Below, one piece after another: positions 21,679 through 32,441 of a DNA stretch of 64,000 nt; within the stretch, counting starts at the first letter, position 1; every line of letters starts with the position of its first letter. The notes below the pieces were generated by a model that was given only the letters and a program-made list of their open reading frames with translations, searched no databases and had not been told where the DNA came from. Location: the NCBI RefSeq assembly GCF_010389155.1, contig NC_057769.1, forward strand, positions 25,296,735-25,360,734. Reading direction: 5' to 3'. A program made the position numbers and the translations under genes. This DNA is from Erigeron canadensis. Lineage: Eukaryota; Streptophyta; Magnoliopsida; Asterales; Asteraceae.

Positions 21679-24287
21679 TGTAACACCCGAGACTTTTGAC
21701 CATTTGACTTTACGTGAGATTTAACTAACAAATTTAATCAACGACATAAATGAATTCATTTTGAGACTTATTGACTAGTAAGGCGCTTTACGGGTCGATT
21801 GATCGACTTATTATATGATAAGATGCAAGCTACACGATGTACGATTTATTAAGTTAGTAATTGTGTGGACGGTTCAACCCATGGTTAGGATCCATGACCC
21901 ACAAGATAACCCAACCCTATCCCCACCCCACCCTTTCACCTCTCCATCCATCCATCCATCCATTCATTTCTTCTTCTCCTTCTCTATCTTTTCTTACAAG
22001 AACTAAAAAACACACACATCTCTCTCTCTTTAGAATTCTTACACCAAAATAATTATTTCAAACAAGATTTGTGTGAGGGTTATCATCTTTATTATCGTCT
22101 TCATAGCATATCAAGAAACTGGGTTGTCAAGTGCAAGAAAACTCTTCAAATTAGGTCATTTTCGGATTTGACAATTTGGGGAAAGCTTGGTAAGTTAAAT
22201 CTAACTAAATTTCTTCATTTCATAATGTTATTTACACTTCTTAGTCGAATTAAACTAATTCTTGGTCGGTTTGAGCCCAAAATGGTTCCTTGGTCACATT
22301 TAGGGTTCTTGAGTTTGTTTGATGATTCTTGGCTGAATTAGAGCTTTCTTATGTGTTATGGATCATAGTTATGTGATGGGTTTTGTTCAAATTATGTTAG
22401 AAATATGTTTGGTAGCTTCAAAATGGTCAAAATCGAGTTTGGGATCGATTTGGGGGTGTTTGGATGTTGCTGGCCGAGTTTGTTCAGTAACCAGCGTAAG
22501 TTACGCCAGTTGGGGCCGTAATTTACGCCCCTCTAGAATGTCAGATTTTACTTTACGCCAGGAAGCTCCTGTTTACGCCTCACTTTACGTCAAAACTCAT
22601 CTTTCTTGTAACGATCATAACTTTTGAACCGTAAGTCCATTTTCAACGATTCAAGCGGCCACGGAAGCGTAAATGAGTCTATTATCCAATGGTATAGGTC
22701 CCCGGTGATCAAAGTAAAAGTTTTGAGAAAGCAACAGTGGTTAAGTCCCGGTGAGTCATTGTGAAGCAAAACGTAACGATTCCACTTTGGTTGGATCAAA
22801 GCCTTACAAAATGGACATATTAAATCTTTTATAGTAATATTAGGTCAATATTTAGGAGACCTTAACTCTGAGATGCTTTAGGATTAATGTGATACGTGTA
22901 TGATAGGTTTTGGCTATCGTGGGCATCGGTTCTACTTCCTTTCATCTTGGGATTGTATTGCACGCGTCAGGTGAGTTCCGTAGCTCCCTACTCAATTGAG
23001 ATTTAGGCTGAAAAGTGTACACATACGTGCTTGTTTGATTGTTTGGTTGATTTGACTAATGACTTGTTGATTGTTTGATTGATTGTTGATCGATGGATGG
23101 TATTGATTTATTGTTAGATGATTTACGCACATGATTGTGATATTGTGATTATTTAGGATAGTCGTACATAAGAACATGCTTTGCACTTATTGATTGATTG
23201 GCTTGCGTTACGATTGTCTTTTTGCATGATTGATTGTTGATTGGATTTGTCCGACGGTTTAACTTATTATTGTTGGATTATGTTTTCGATTGGGATTATG
23301 TGGTGTGATTAAGATAGTTGTACATACATGGAAGACGATGATACATTTAATAAGTTTGAGATGTGGTGGGAAGGCTGCGGGTGACTCTATATATAAGCAT
23401 CAATGATTACTTAAATGTAAAGTCGTATAAAATGTATGTGCATTGTGGCTTGGATGATTTGTGGGATGATGGACTTTACGCGCTTTACACGCAACTATAC
23501 ATATGTAGGCGCTTTACACGCAACTCTACATATGTAGGCGCTTTACACGCAACTATACATATGTACGCGCTTTACACGCAACAGATACTTATTTATGCGC
23601 TTTACACGCAAACATACTTATTTATGCGCTTTACACGTAACGTATACTTACTTATGCGCTTTACACGCAACGTATACTTACTTATGCGCTTTACACGCAA
23701 CGTATACTTATTTATGCGCTTTATACGCAACGTGTACCTATTTATGCGCTTTACACGCAATGTATACTTATCCATGCGTTTTACACGCAATGCAAACCCT
23801 TTACGTGACATGGTTGGCCTACATTGACGTTTATCATGGCACATGCATACATACAATACGTGACTTGGATATTTTCACCACTTGCGCTGATCTATTATAC
23901 GTAACTACCTTACTTCATATGACCATATCGTGATTCACATTGTGACTATTGACAATGGTTCCTTGCGAACCATTACTACGAACTCACCAACCTAGTGTTG
24001 ACTTTGTTTAGTACACTTTTCAGTTAATCAAGAAATTCTTGGATGTGAAGTTTGATAGATACTTATGTTGGGCTCGGGCTTGGACTTTTGTGGATCAAGG
24101 ATTCATTCGCCTATTGCTTGACTTTATGCGTAGGATCGATAGTCATCATTTGATTGTGCATTTTGTACTTTATATTGAGGTTGGATTCACCGGATCCCTT
24201 TTTTATTCATTTAGACTTATTCTACGATAATTCCATGCATACGCTATATCTTTTCGGTAATATTTCAAGCCTAGCTCGGGGTGTACA
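21679..24287 (+). mobile_element. Long (2.6-kb) solo LTR, gypsy-like
   Basis: The segment begins TGTAACACCCGAGAC and ends GGGTGTACA. Flanks are TTCAT (21674-21678) and TTCAC (24288-24292); the intact LINE frame requires TTCAC, so the left copy has one mutation. The TGTAACACCC start and the great length suggest a Ty3/gypsy family such as Tekay or Retand, but no internal sequence remains for assignment. Orientation is assumed from the usual TGTAAC start. It contains a 30-bp tandem array and repeated TTACGCC words. Open frames inside it are products of the tandem repeat. Confidence 0.85.
23480..23805. repeat. Tandem array of about 11 units of 29-30 bp
   Basis: Each unit begins GCGCTTTACACGCAAC, followed by a variable TA-rich tail such as TATACATATGTAG or GTATACTTATTTAT. 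Units early in the array share the CATATGTA tail and later ones the ACTTATTTAT tail, which suggests local duplication of neighbouring units. The period is close to a multiple of three, which explains the long open frames on both strands here. Confidence 0.92.
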
Positions 24288-24292
24288 TTCAC

Positions 24293-25267
24293 AGCACCAA
24301 CACTTCCATGACACATCACCAGTAAGTCATCAGCAAAACAGAGATGCGTATGCTTAAGCTCAGAACATCCGGCATGGTATTTAAATTTAGTTGAATCTTT
24401 CACATTCTTGGTCATTATAAGGGTGAACACTTCCATCACTAAAGTAAAAAGGTACAGAGATATGGGATCTCCTTGCCTTAAACCCCTTCCACCCTTGAAG
24501 TAACCATGAATACCCCCATTGACACACACTGAAAATGCAGACGGGGTAATGCAAGTAATATTGCATATGACCATCTTCTTATGAAACCCAAACTTGATTA
24601 AAACTGCCTCAAGAAATTCCCAATTGACAGTATCATAAACTTTGGCAATGTCAATCTTCAAAGAGCATCTCTTAGGTTCCCCCTTTCTATTATACCCTCT
24701 TAAAAGCTCTTGAGCCACAAGTATATTATCTTGTATTTGCCTGCCTTTGATAAATGCACTCTGATTAGTATTCACCAACTTGTCAAGCCCATCCTTAATT
24801 CTATTGGTTAAAACTTTGCTTATGCATTTGGACAAGACATTGCAGCAAGCAATGGGTCTGTACTTAGTCACTGATTTTGCATTCTGAATCTTATGAATTA
24901 ACGCAATCAAAGTAGCATTGATCTCTCCAAGAAGTTTTCCATTTTAAAAGAATTCTTTAATTCCACAGCAAACATCTTTCCCAACTATTGCTTAAGCTTT
25001 TTTAAAGAATCCATAAGAAAAACCATGTAGGCCAGGTGCCTTATTATCATCAATATCAAACATTTCACTCTCTGTCTCTTCATCGGTTACTTCTCTAATC
25101 ATATTTTCTGCAATATCACTTGAAAGGGTGGCGGTGAACACATCATGTAGGCTATCCAGTCTATCTACACTTTGTGTCTCACCCAAAAAGTTTTTAAAAT
25201 GCCTTAAAAGTTAACCACTTATTTGATCCCCGTCTACAACGGTCCCATCATTCCTACTAATACTCAG
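24293..25267 (-). pseudogene. LINE reverse transcriptase, catalytic part
   Basis: On the minus strand the order is NKAPG(L)HGFSYGFFKKA, YRPIACCN, SAFIKGRQIQDNILVAQE, LKIDIAKVYDTVNWEFL, GRGLRQGDPIS and CFADDLLV. FADD is the catalytic motif. The frame is broken between about 24911 and 24990. The element would have copied its RNA directly at a nicked chromosomal site. Confidence 0.93.
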
Positions 25268-25556
25268 GGCGCGTTTCATTCACATAATGTTTTTGGAAGG
25301 AATGAAATCTTTAGAAAGAATTAGAATATGAAGGAATGGAATTTGACGGAATGTTTTTGATTTTTTGAGAATTCAAGTAACGGAAGGAATGAAATTCCTT
25401 CCTCCATCCCCATGGAATGGAGATTCCATCAAATGATGGAATGTTTACATTCCTACGGAATGAGATTCCTCATTCTTTGAACAACAAACGCATTAAGGAA
25501 TGGAATTAAATTCCAATTCCATCAGATTCCATCAAATTCTGTGAAACAAACGCGAC
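25268..25556. mobile_element. MITE-like element in the LINE
   Basis: The 289-bp segment starts GGCGCGTTTCATTCAC and ends GTGAAACAAACGCGAC, giving imperfect terminal inverted repeats of about 16 bp. CTCAG flanks it on both sides (25263-25267 and 25557-25561). The inside is built of GGAATG(A/G)AATT-like words and their complements and has no coding capacity. The superfamily is uncertain; a 5-bp duplication is not diagnostic. Confidence 0.8.
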
Positions 25557-25561
25557 CTCAG

Positions 25562-25918
25562 AATTCTATTCCTTTGTCATATGCTTTTAACAACCTTGTG
25601 AAAGAATGCACTATTTCGGTCTCTATCTCTCAACCAATCTATTCTTGCTGTTTGAAACACAAGTTTTTCCTCATGTAGAACAGCTTCATTGTATTGCTCA
25701 AGAATGGTAGCAGCCTCCTCTTTACTTCTTTTATCATGGGGGTTACTATTCACTTTGAATTGTGCAGCTGCAAGTTCATCTCTAGGACTATTGACTCTTT
25801 TAGTTAAGTCTCCATTTTTCCAGTTATTGGGATGCGTTTTAGAGTTTTGACCTTTTTTTGACAACCCTGAACATACTACAACGCACATCATCCATATCCC
25901 AACATTTTTTCACTATAG
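25562..25918 (-). pseudogene. LINE fragment between endonuclease and RT
   Basis: The minus-strand frame contains NWKNGDLTKRV, EEKLVFQTARIDWLRDRDRNSAFFHKV. The second block is the conserved link before the RT in plant LINEs, and the first part lies just past the endonuclease. The element ends here at the 5' side, so truncation happened at integration. A target-site duplication follows at 25919-25930. Confidence 0.85.
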
Positions 25919-25930
25919 ATAGATACAGAT

Positions 25931-26990
25931 ATAAATAAATAAATATATATCAAAGACATCTATAAATTAATGAACTCTTTATTATTGTAATATATATTAT
26001 TTATATAATACTCGTAAGAAAATATAACTTTCTAGTCTAGCTTCCGTATGTAAAGTAAATAATTTAACCAAACAGGAGTCCTACGATTTTTATAGTTTTG
26101 TACATATAGTCTTAGCTTTATTTTAATATTTAATTTTTTTAATATATAAATAAGATAAATATTGTCAAAAAAAAAAATATGAAGGTGCCAATCTTACGTG
26201 GCAATGTTTTAACATAACTTTGATTTTGAAAAAGGCTTTAAAATTACCATGATCCTCCGGCAACGGCGACCATCTCCGACGAGACTTATACATGTGTAAG
26301 TTATGTGTAAATTTTATTTAATTAAATGATTGTAAATTTTAAAAAATTCTTTCAAGTTGATGGCTAAAAATAAATATAAATTAAGTATTCAGGACTAAAA
26401 ATATAAATTATTGATGGAAAATAAAAAATGTAAATTAATGAGACTTTTTCAACAAATCAATATAAATACTAATATAATAATATATTTAGATAATGATTAT
26501 TAGGATTTTTTTATTTTTGTTTATCTAAATGATGACATCATCAAAAGTCAAATTGATGAAATCGAGTAATGTGATTAGTTAATAATTTATTAGTTTAACT
26601 GTCTTATAGTATATATTAAAATTAAGATTAAGATAAAGAGATTAGGATTAAAAATAAGATTAAATTTAAAATAATATTAAATTTAAGATAAGATTAAGAT
26701 TGAGATGTCAACCATTACTTTAGAATCCAGATGAAAGAAATATTATTACTTCGGGCCATGTAATTTATTAAGTGAAGAAAGAGACTATTTTGAATCAAGG
26801 AATGATAAGGTTACAACTTTATCCACGACAATATATATATACTTTATATAATTATATACTGTGCGATAAAATATATATATGTATCGTGGATAATTAAAAG
26901 TTTCTTGTATAATTATCATTGATGTTTTTGTAATAGCAATAGAAAGAAACAACTATATGGGTGACTTATCTAAGACGTGATTTTTTATTC
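25931..26990. other. AT-rich intergenic DNA, LINE to TIR-NB-ARC gene
   Basis: No gene is seen. AAGATTA-type low-complexity sequence fills about 26610-26705. A hairpin-forming segment (about 26817-26893) has arms ATCCACGACAATATATAT and ATATATATGTATCGTGGAT. A segment at about 26245-26310 (CATGATCCTCCGGCAACGG and ACTTATACATGTGTAAGTTA) resembles 29900-29955 in the large intron of the neighbouring gene. Confidence 0.6.
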
Positions 26991-29900
26991 TCAACGCCAA
27001 AACCATAATCGTTTAAACCATCTTGGACTTTCATCGATTCGCCCTGAGCCTAGTTCGTCTTGATCATCTAATCGCTTTCGTTTCCCACGCCGCCCAATTC
27101 CAGATATAATGCTCTCCTGGTAAAAGAAAGAAAAAAAGGCAACTAGTATGAGTAAGAGGCAATATAAAAACTGGGTGAGGATCCTCTCTAAGTTAGGACA
27201 ACTTGACTTGTCAAAGTTGTCCTTACCATAAAAACTGTAGTAATGAATCTTACATTGGTTGTTTCTGTTGAACTGTTGAAACTACTATTCCCAGGACTAT
27301 CAGCAGTTGCCAGGTTATAAATTCTTCTTGCCATTGCAGCAAGTGATGGATCCATTATTAGCTTATTCTGATTGTCAACCTTTATAAAGGATTTCTTCTT
27401 CAGATTCTGCATACCCACCTTTGAGTAGAAATCACATTTCTTGAGAGCTGTCTCTGCATCATTTGCATCTTGTCCAAGCATCAACATAGCAATCTCGAGA
27501 AACAATTGTTGTTCGTGCTTGTCTAACATCTTGTAGCTCACCTCTAATATTATGTCACTCGATTCTTCCCGGATTTCCTCCCGTTTCTCTAAAAACTTTA
27601 CCCATTGGTTTATGTTTTTGCCAACTAGTAAAGAAGCGATATTCTGAAGGCTTGAAGGACACCCTTTGCAGTGTGCTATAACTCTCTTTGAGTGTTCCAA
27701 GTAGCCCTCTGGTGGACGATCTTGAGAAAAGGCATAAAAAGAAAACAGTTGGAGAGACTCATTATCATCAAGTGGCCTAATGCTGAAAGTTTTATAATTT
27801 TGGTTCCAGTGACTGACTAAGTGTTCACGAGAGGTAGTTATGATGATTTTACTTTGTGTGAAAAACCAATCCGCTGGAGTAATCAAAGCATCGATGTGTT
27901 CACTCTGATTTGCATCATTAAGAACAACTAAAAACCTTATTGGGCATATAGTACCCTCTTCAATGTTGCTTACTCTCTGCTCTCTCCTCTTTGAAACATC
28001 TGCTATGAGTTGATTGCGTAAGAGTGTTAAGCCATCTTCTTGTGTTGAAGCTTCTCTAATATTAAGAAAGCTGCTAGCTTCAAAATCAGCAACGTTGCTA
28101 TCGTAAACAAACTTGGCAATGGTAAATTTACCAACTCCTTTCATCCCGCTAATCACTCCTACTCTGACATCTTTAGGGTCTTTTAACCATAGGTCAATGT
28201 CCCTGGATTTGCTCGCTACCCATGAAGCAATATCTGGTTGATGCAATATGCTTCTTACCTTTTTCACTATTTCTTTGATAAAATCTGATTCACGCCTATA
28301 AATTAACGGCCAACCATGTAAACATCAGATAACATAGCATTATAGTGCTCGACAAAGCAACATCTGCATCAAATGATATGAACACACAGAAGGTGCAAAA
28401 TGAGTACTTCGTCTACCACTCATCCAACAATATACTATTAGACAGCTAAAAAAAAATAAAAGACAGCTAACAATACAGAAAAACCTTTATCAGCAAAACA
28501 TAGACCCTATTAAAAATGAATCTAAATTCAGCCAGTGTGGAAGCCAGGACTTTTAGGTCTCGGGTAACCAAACAGTACACAATATACTAACAAGTGTATA
28601 AAATAGAACAGTATCTCTAAATTGAGCTAGGGTGAACGTATGAGATTCTAATTAAGTGTATGTTTTGTTGCATGACCGATTAACTTTGAACTACACTAAT
28701 AACTTAAAATATAATACTAGAAATATAGAGTTTATAAATATTGCGAGATCATCATGACCAACTACCAATCAATAAATCAGAACTTGCATCATTAATCCTC
28801 TGTAAATTAATGCTAAGAAACACAACCCATGTAATTAAAATGTGACCTTACATAAAAGGAACAAAATAACCTTCTAGATCTGCCAGAATTTCACAAGAAA
28901 ATTATATATAGTGAATGCATCGCACATTTTTCACGCATACCAAATGAACATTCTTCATGATAGCTGTTAAGTGGTTGGAAAGATACAGAATAACGGGACA
29001 CATTCCGCGCATGATGTCCCTTCTCATTGGTATTTGTGATTACTGCCCCAGAAAGCAGATTGCACTGTCGAGAAGGCTTTATTGCATAATGCCATTCTTG
29101 AGTAGGATGTTAACGAGTTGGCCTGGTTGAAATTTACGGCATTCGATATTTCAGCCTTCTGTTTAGTTTGGCTTCTTATGCTAATCTATTAATTTGTCTA
29201 ATTACATAACTGGTTAGTTTATGAATTCGGAAGCAAGAATTCTACTAAATGGAATAAATTCTATAATTCTGTACTAGGATTCCACTTGCGGGATTACAAT
29301 AAGTTACTAGGTATAAGTATCTCGAAAGTGGCCTAATGGTCAGGGGGGTTGAAGGTTGAGAAGACTTGAAGAGATCCAGTTTCAAAAAGTTTCTAGGTAA
29401 ACATCTTAAGTGGTCAGTGAATAGTCTAGAGATGCTAAGAGAGTATCGGTTAATTAGTTACTTGATACAACTAAAAATGCCCAAAGTTGTAAAATCGTTT
29501 GACCCGAATGGGTACCCGGATTTGAGTCGTGACTTGTTGGACGAGTTGAGTTAGGCCGACTCGCACTAAAAATGAGGTCAAAGGCTCAAAAACGATCAAG
29601 ATTAAGCCAAATCAATTAAGAGCCGACCAACTCGTTGCTAGATATATCTTCTTACTTGATTGAAGGTGGTGATGTGGTGGGGGTGGAAGAGTAACTGAAT
29701 AAGAGAAGATGATGAGTAGATGTTTATTTAGTTAAATATTTTTTGCTACATCGACCTTTTGTGCTTTTTATCATGTTCAAACTCAGCTATAATCTTTTAT
29801 CTTCATTGTCTTAATTTGAGTCCAAAGGGTCCACTGATTTTGTTCCCTCTCCTAAATCCCAATAACCTCCTCCCACCACCACCATCATCTCCGACCACCA

Positions 29901-32441
29901 CCATGATCTTCTGGCGACCACTGCCACCACGACTTATACATGTGTAAGTTACATGGACTCTTTTTGGACACAAATTAAGCTGGACTCAAAATAACCCACC
30001 CCTATAGTGTGCGCGCGCGCATTATGCTAGATACATACACATTAGTCACCGCGAGGTGCCCTAGATCGAAGTCCTCACAAAGGACTTGATGCTTAAATCT
30101 CACCAATTAAACAAGTTAGGGATGGCTAGGGAAAAGATTTGGTCATATGGATATACAGATTTAACTGCCTACATTTGAATCAAAAACTTTGCATTCGAGT
30201 AAAAAATTCAGAGTGTACTTGATTTCTACTAAATGGGATGTCAAGCAATCGATCCCATTCAGCATGTTTGTTTCATAAAGAAAGTAGCCTTCGGGCTTAA
30301 TGCGTCATATCAAAAAATTGTTAATGATTCTGGTCAAAACACATGCTAAAACATTGAGAATCGCGATTATCTGGAGGTCTAGCATATGTTGTCTTAACCG
30401 AGTCAGTGTTATAGGGTATTCTCGCAGAATAGAGTAATAGACCCGTGAAGAGAAACCCTCACCCAGAAATCTAAAGGGAAAACTCTCACTGATCTACAAT
30501 AGGTAGAAATTAAATACCTGTGATCACCCTAAATATGTTTAGGGTGAGACTTAAACCTGAAACCTCTTGTGAGGAAACATGACTCCTTGCAACTACACCA
30601 TCTGGGTGATGGTTACTTTTTTTTACCCATATACCGTCTCTTCTTCACCCACCAAACCTCTGTTCATTGGGCCTGAGTTAAAACAACAGCAAAACCAAAA
30701 AGACACGGCGATAAAAACACGAACCAGGAAAGATAAAAAGACAAAGCCAAAAAGACAGGCCGCTATCTTCAAACCCAACAGATCACATAAAACTAAAGTA
30801 AGAGAAAAGTGGGAAAAAGATGTAGAGGGTGGAATAATAGGGGGTTGTTCTTGATGGTCGTGACCACTGTCATGGCCTCATGGTAAAATCCTAACAAGTT
30901 AGCTGCACTTTTGTTCAGAAATATATTAGGCTTAACACCAAGCCTAAATTTTCAAAACAGGGCTTTGTGATAACTAGCTAAAAATGTGATAAACCGCTGC
31001 AGGCTTAGCAATTATGTCAAAATTCAAAACAGAGGGCTAAACTAATCAATTAGAACTTGAGTTGAGTAAGATTCGGTTTTAGGCTACAACCAAAAACAAA
31101 CTGAAACAATTCAGTTTTTGAATGGGTATTGGACTTTTGGTTTTTAAATGGTTCAATATTTTTTATTTGGGCCTATGTCAGATTAGTTTTTAGTTTTAGT
31201 CGGTTTTTTTTTTACCATTTGTAAGTTTAGCCTAGCTTAGATTAGAAAAGGTTAAAGTGTATGTCATATGATTAAAATACGACTTCAACTACAATTCCAA
31301 ATATTATGACTAACACAAAACACTACAAAAGTTGCAATAAATTGGGCAAAATTAAGTAAAAAGAATCTTCATTTATAAGTTTTAGGCATAGTGAAGTCAA
31401 TGTCAAAATTCGATACCAAAAGTCAACAATGGAAAATAAGATAAACGCCACGTTTCAAGCATCCGGTTCTTTGGAAAAATGTAACCTAATAATTTCTACA
31501 TTAACTAGTCACATGCTTATATAGAGTCACAGACATGCGTACATGAGCATAAACCCTAAAACTAACTATGGACTATTCAATTCCCTTGGTTCATATCAGT
31601 TCCAAAGTATGGTTCGGTTTGAGATTTAAAATTCGGTTTGGTTATTTAACCAAAACCGAATGGAACCAAAAACATTCAGTTTTTAGGAAAATTGAAACAA
31701 AGCTGTTGGTTTTTAGGTACTTTGGTTCTTTTGATTCGGTTGTGTTGATTTTTTGGATATTTCATCTTTTGTTTTGATTTTTGCACTCTAATTTATAACC
31801 ACGTATATATTATTATATTTAGGCCCTAAATCTCTTACCATAAATAGCCACTACAACTAGATTCATAATTAAGAGACATACGTACATTATGAACAAAAAT
31901 AAAGACAGAAGGAATTAAATTCGTACAAAGAAATGTACCGATTGGATCTAGCTGGCAACACTTTTCCCATAAATCCGGAAACTTCATTTAACGCTTTTCT
32001 CCATTCATCAATTTTTTTCTCCGACACACAAAGGTCTTTGTTGTGTTCTTCAAACTCTTTCTTAAAGTTGACATTCTGCAGGTTTCGGATCTCCGACGGG
32101 CGCACGTGATAGAAAATCGGAAAAACAATGTAACGATCATCTAACTTTCTCCGCTGGATGATGTAGACGAGCTCATCAAGACACCATTTGGAATAGCGAT
32201 ATCCTTCGGATATCAGGACAATCGCGATTCTCGATTGTCTGATACCGTAGTCAAGTTGGGGTTTGATATTGAATCCTAGCTTCATATCGTTTTTGTCTCT
32301 GAATACGCGAAAATTTGCGTTTTTCAGTGCGGTATACAGGTGATCTGCGAAATCTAGTCTGGTGTCTTCTCCCCTAAAGCTTAAAAAGATGTCGTAAACA
32401 AAATTGGAAGATGAAGACGACGATGCCGATAGGACATCCAT
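26991..32441 (-). CDS. TIR-NB-ARC (TN-class) immune-receptor-type gene, three exons
   Basis: Exon 1 is 31939-32441, exon 2 27254-28295, exon 3 26991-27116. Junctions are CG/GTACAT...TATAG/G and AAT/GTAAGA...ACCAG/GAG; exons 1 and 2 total 1545 bases (515 codons), and exon 3 adds 41 codons and a stop, giving 556 residues. The TIR domain (about residues 13-165) has DIFLSFRGEDTR and SKWCLDEL with the likely NADase glutamate at E90. NB-ARC follows: P-loop GMKGVGKFT (218-226), kinase-2 RFLVVLNDAN (288-297), RNBS-B KIIITTSREHL. The residue after GK is Phe instead of Thr/Ser, kinase-2 Asp is Asn, and GLPL reads GCPS, so nucleotide binding may be weak or lost. There is no LRR. Exon 3 ends basic and aromatic (GRRGKRKR, RLWFWR), a possible nuclear signal. 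Such proteins act in plant immunity; this one may be a helper, decoy or relic. Confidence 0.85.
28296..31938 (-). other. Intron 1 of the TIR-NB-ARC gene (3.6 kb)
   Basis: The intron is unusually long and has no convincing coding sequence. It holds dispersed-repeat-like pieces: a copy related to 26245-26310 at about 29890-29955, a (GC)n stretch GTGCGCGCGCGCA near 30008, and a hairpin TTCGGTTTGGTTA...TAACCAAAACCGAA at about 31631-31660. Short open frames such as 30579-30854 and 31568-31777 look like chance. Confidence 0.7.

Larger units (their letters stand above)
3773..25918 (-). mobile_element. 5'-truncated LINE, split by four insertions
   Basis: A non-LTR retrotransposon on the minus strand survives in five pieces (25562-25918, 24293-25267, 21150-21678, 5607-5993, 3773-4493), about 2.9 kb in total. 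They run in order from the region just after the endonuclease, through reverse transcriptase, to the C-terminal zinc-binding domain. The endonuclease is absent, so the copy is 5' truncated. A 12-base repeat ATAGATACAGAT lies at 3761-3772 and 25919-25930 and is the likely target-site duplication. No clear poly(A) tail is seen. The reading frame resumes across the inserted elements, which supports one original copy. Confidence 0.85.

Noticed and set aside
21815..22627. Several open frames of 60-90 codons at the start of the 2.6-kb solo LTR
   Set aside because: They lie within the LTR, show no domain, and include simple repeats such as (TCCA)n at about 21943-21963.
23480..23805. Possible CRISPR-like array of repeats and spacers
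   Set aside because: Repeat heads are only 16 bp, tails are related to each other and not unique spacers, there are no cas genes, and the context is a plant LTR.
23363..23933. Overlapping long open frames on both strands (154, 112 and 84 codons)
   Set aside because: They are by-products of the 30-bp tandem array, whose period is a multiple of three; the protein is just the translated repeat.
26610..26705. Possible interstitial telomere repeat
   Set aside because: The units are variants of AAGATTA/GATTAGGATTA and not TTTAGGG; they look like AT-rich low-complexity sequence.
30005..30021. GTGCGCGCGCGCA as a Z-DNA or regulatory site
   Set aside because: A short GC dinucleotide run of this size is common microsatellite sequence; nothing around it supports a function.
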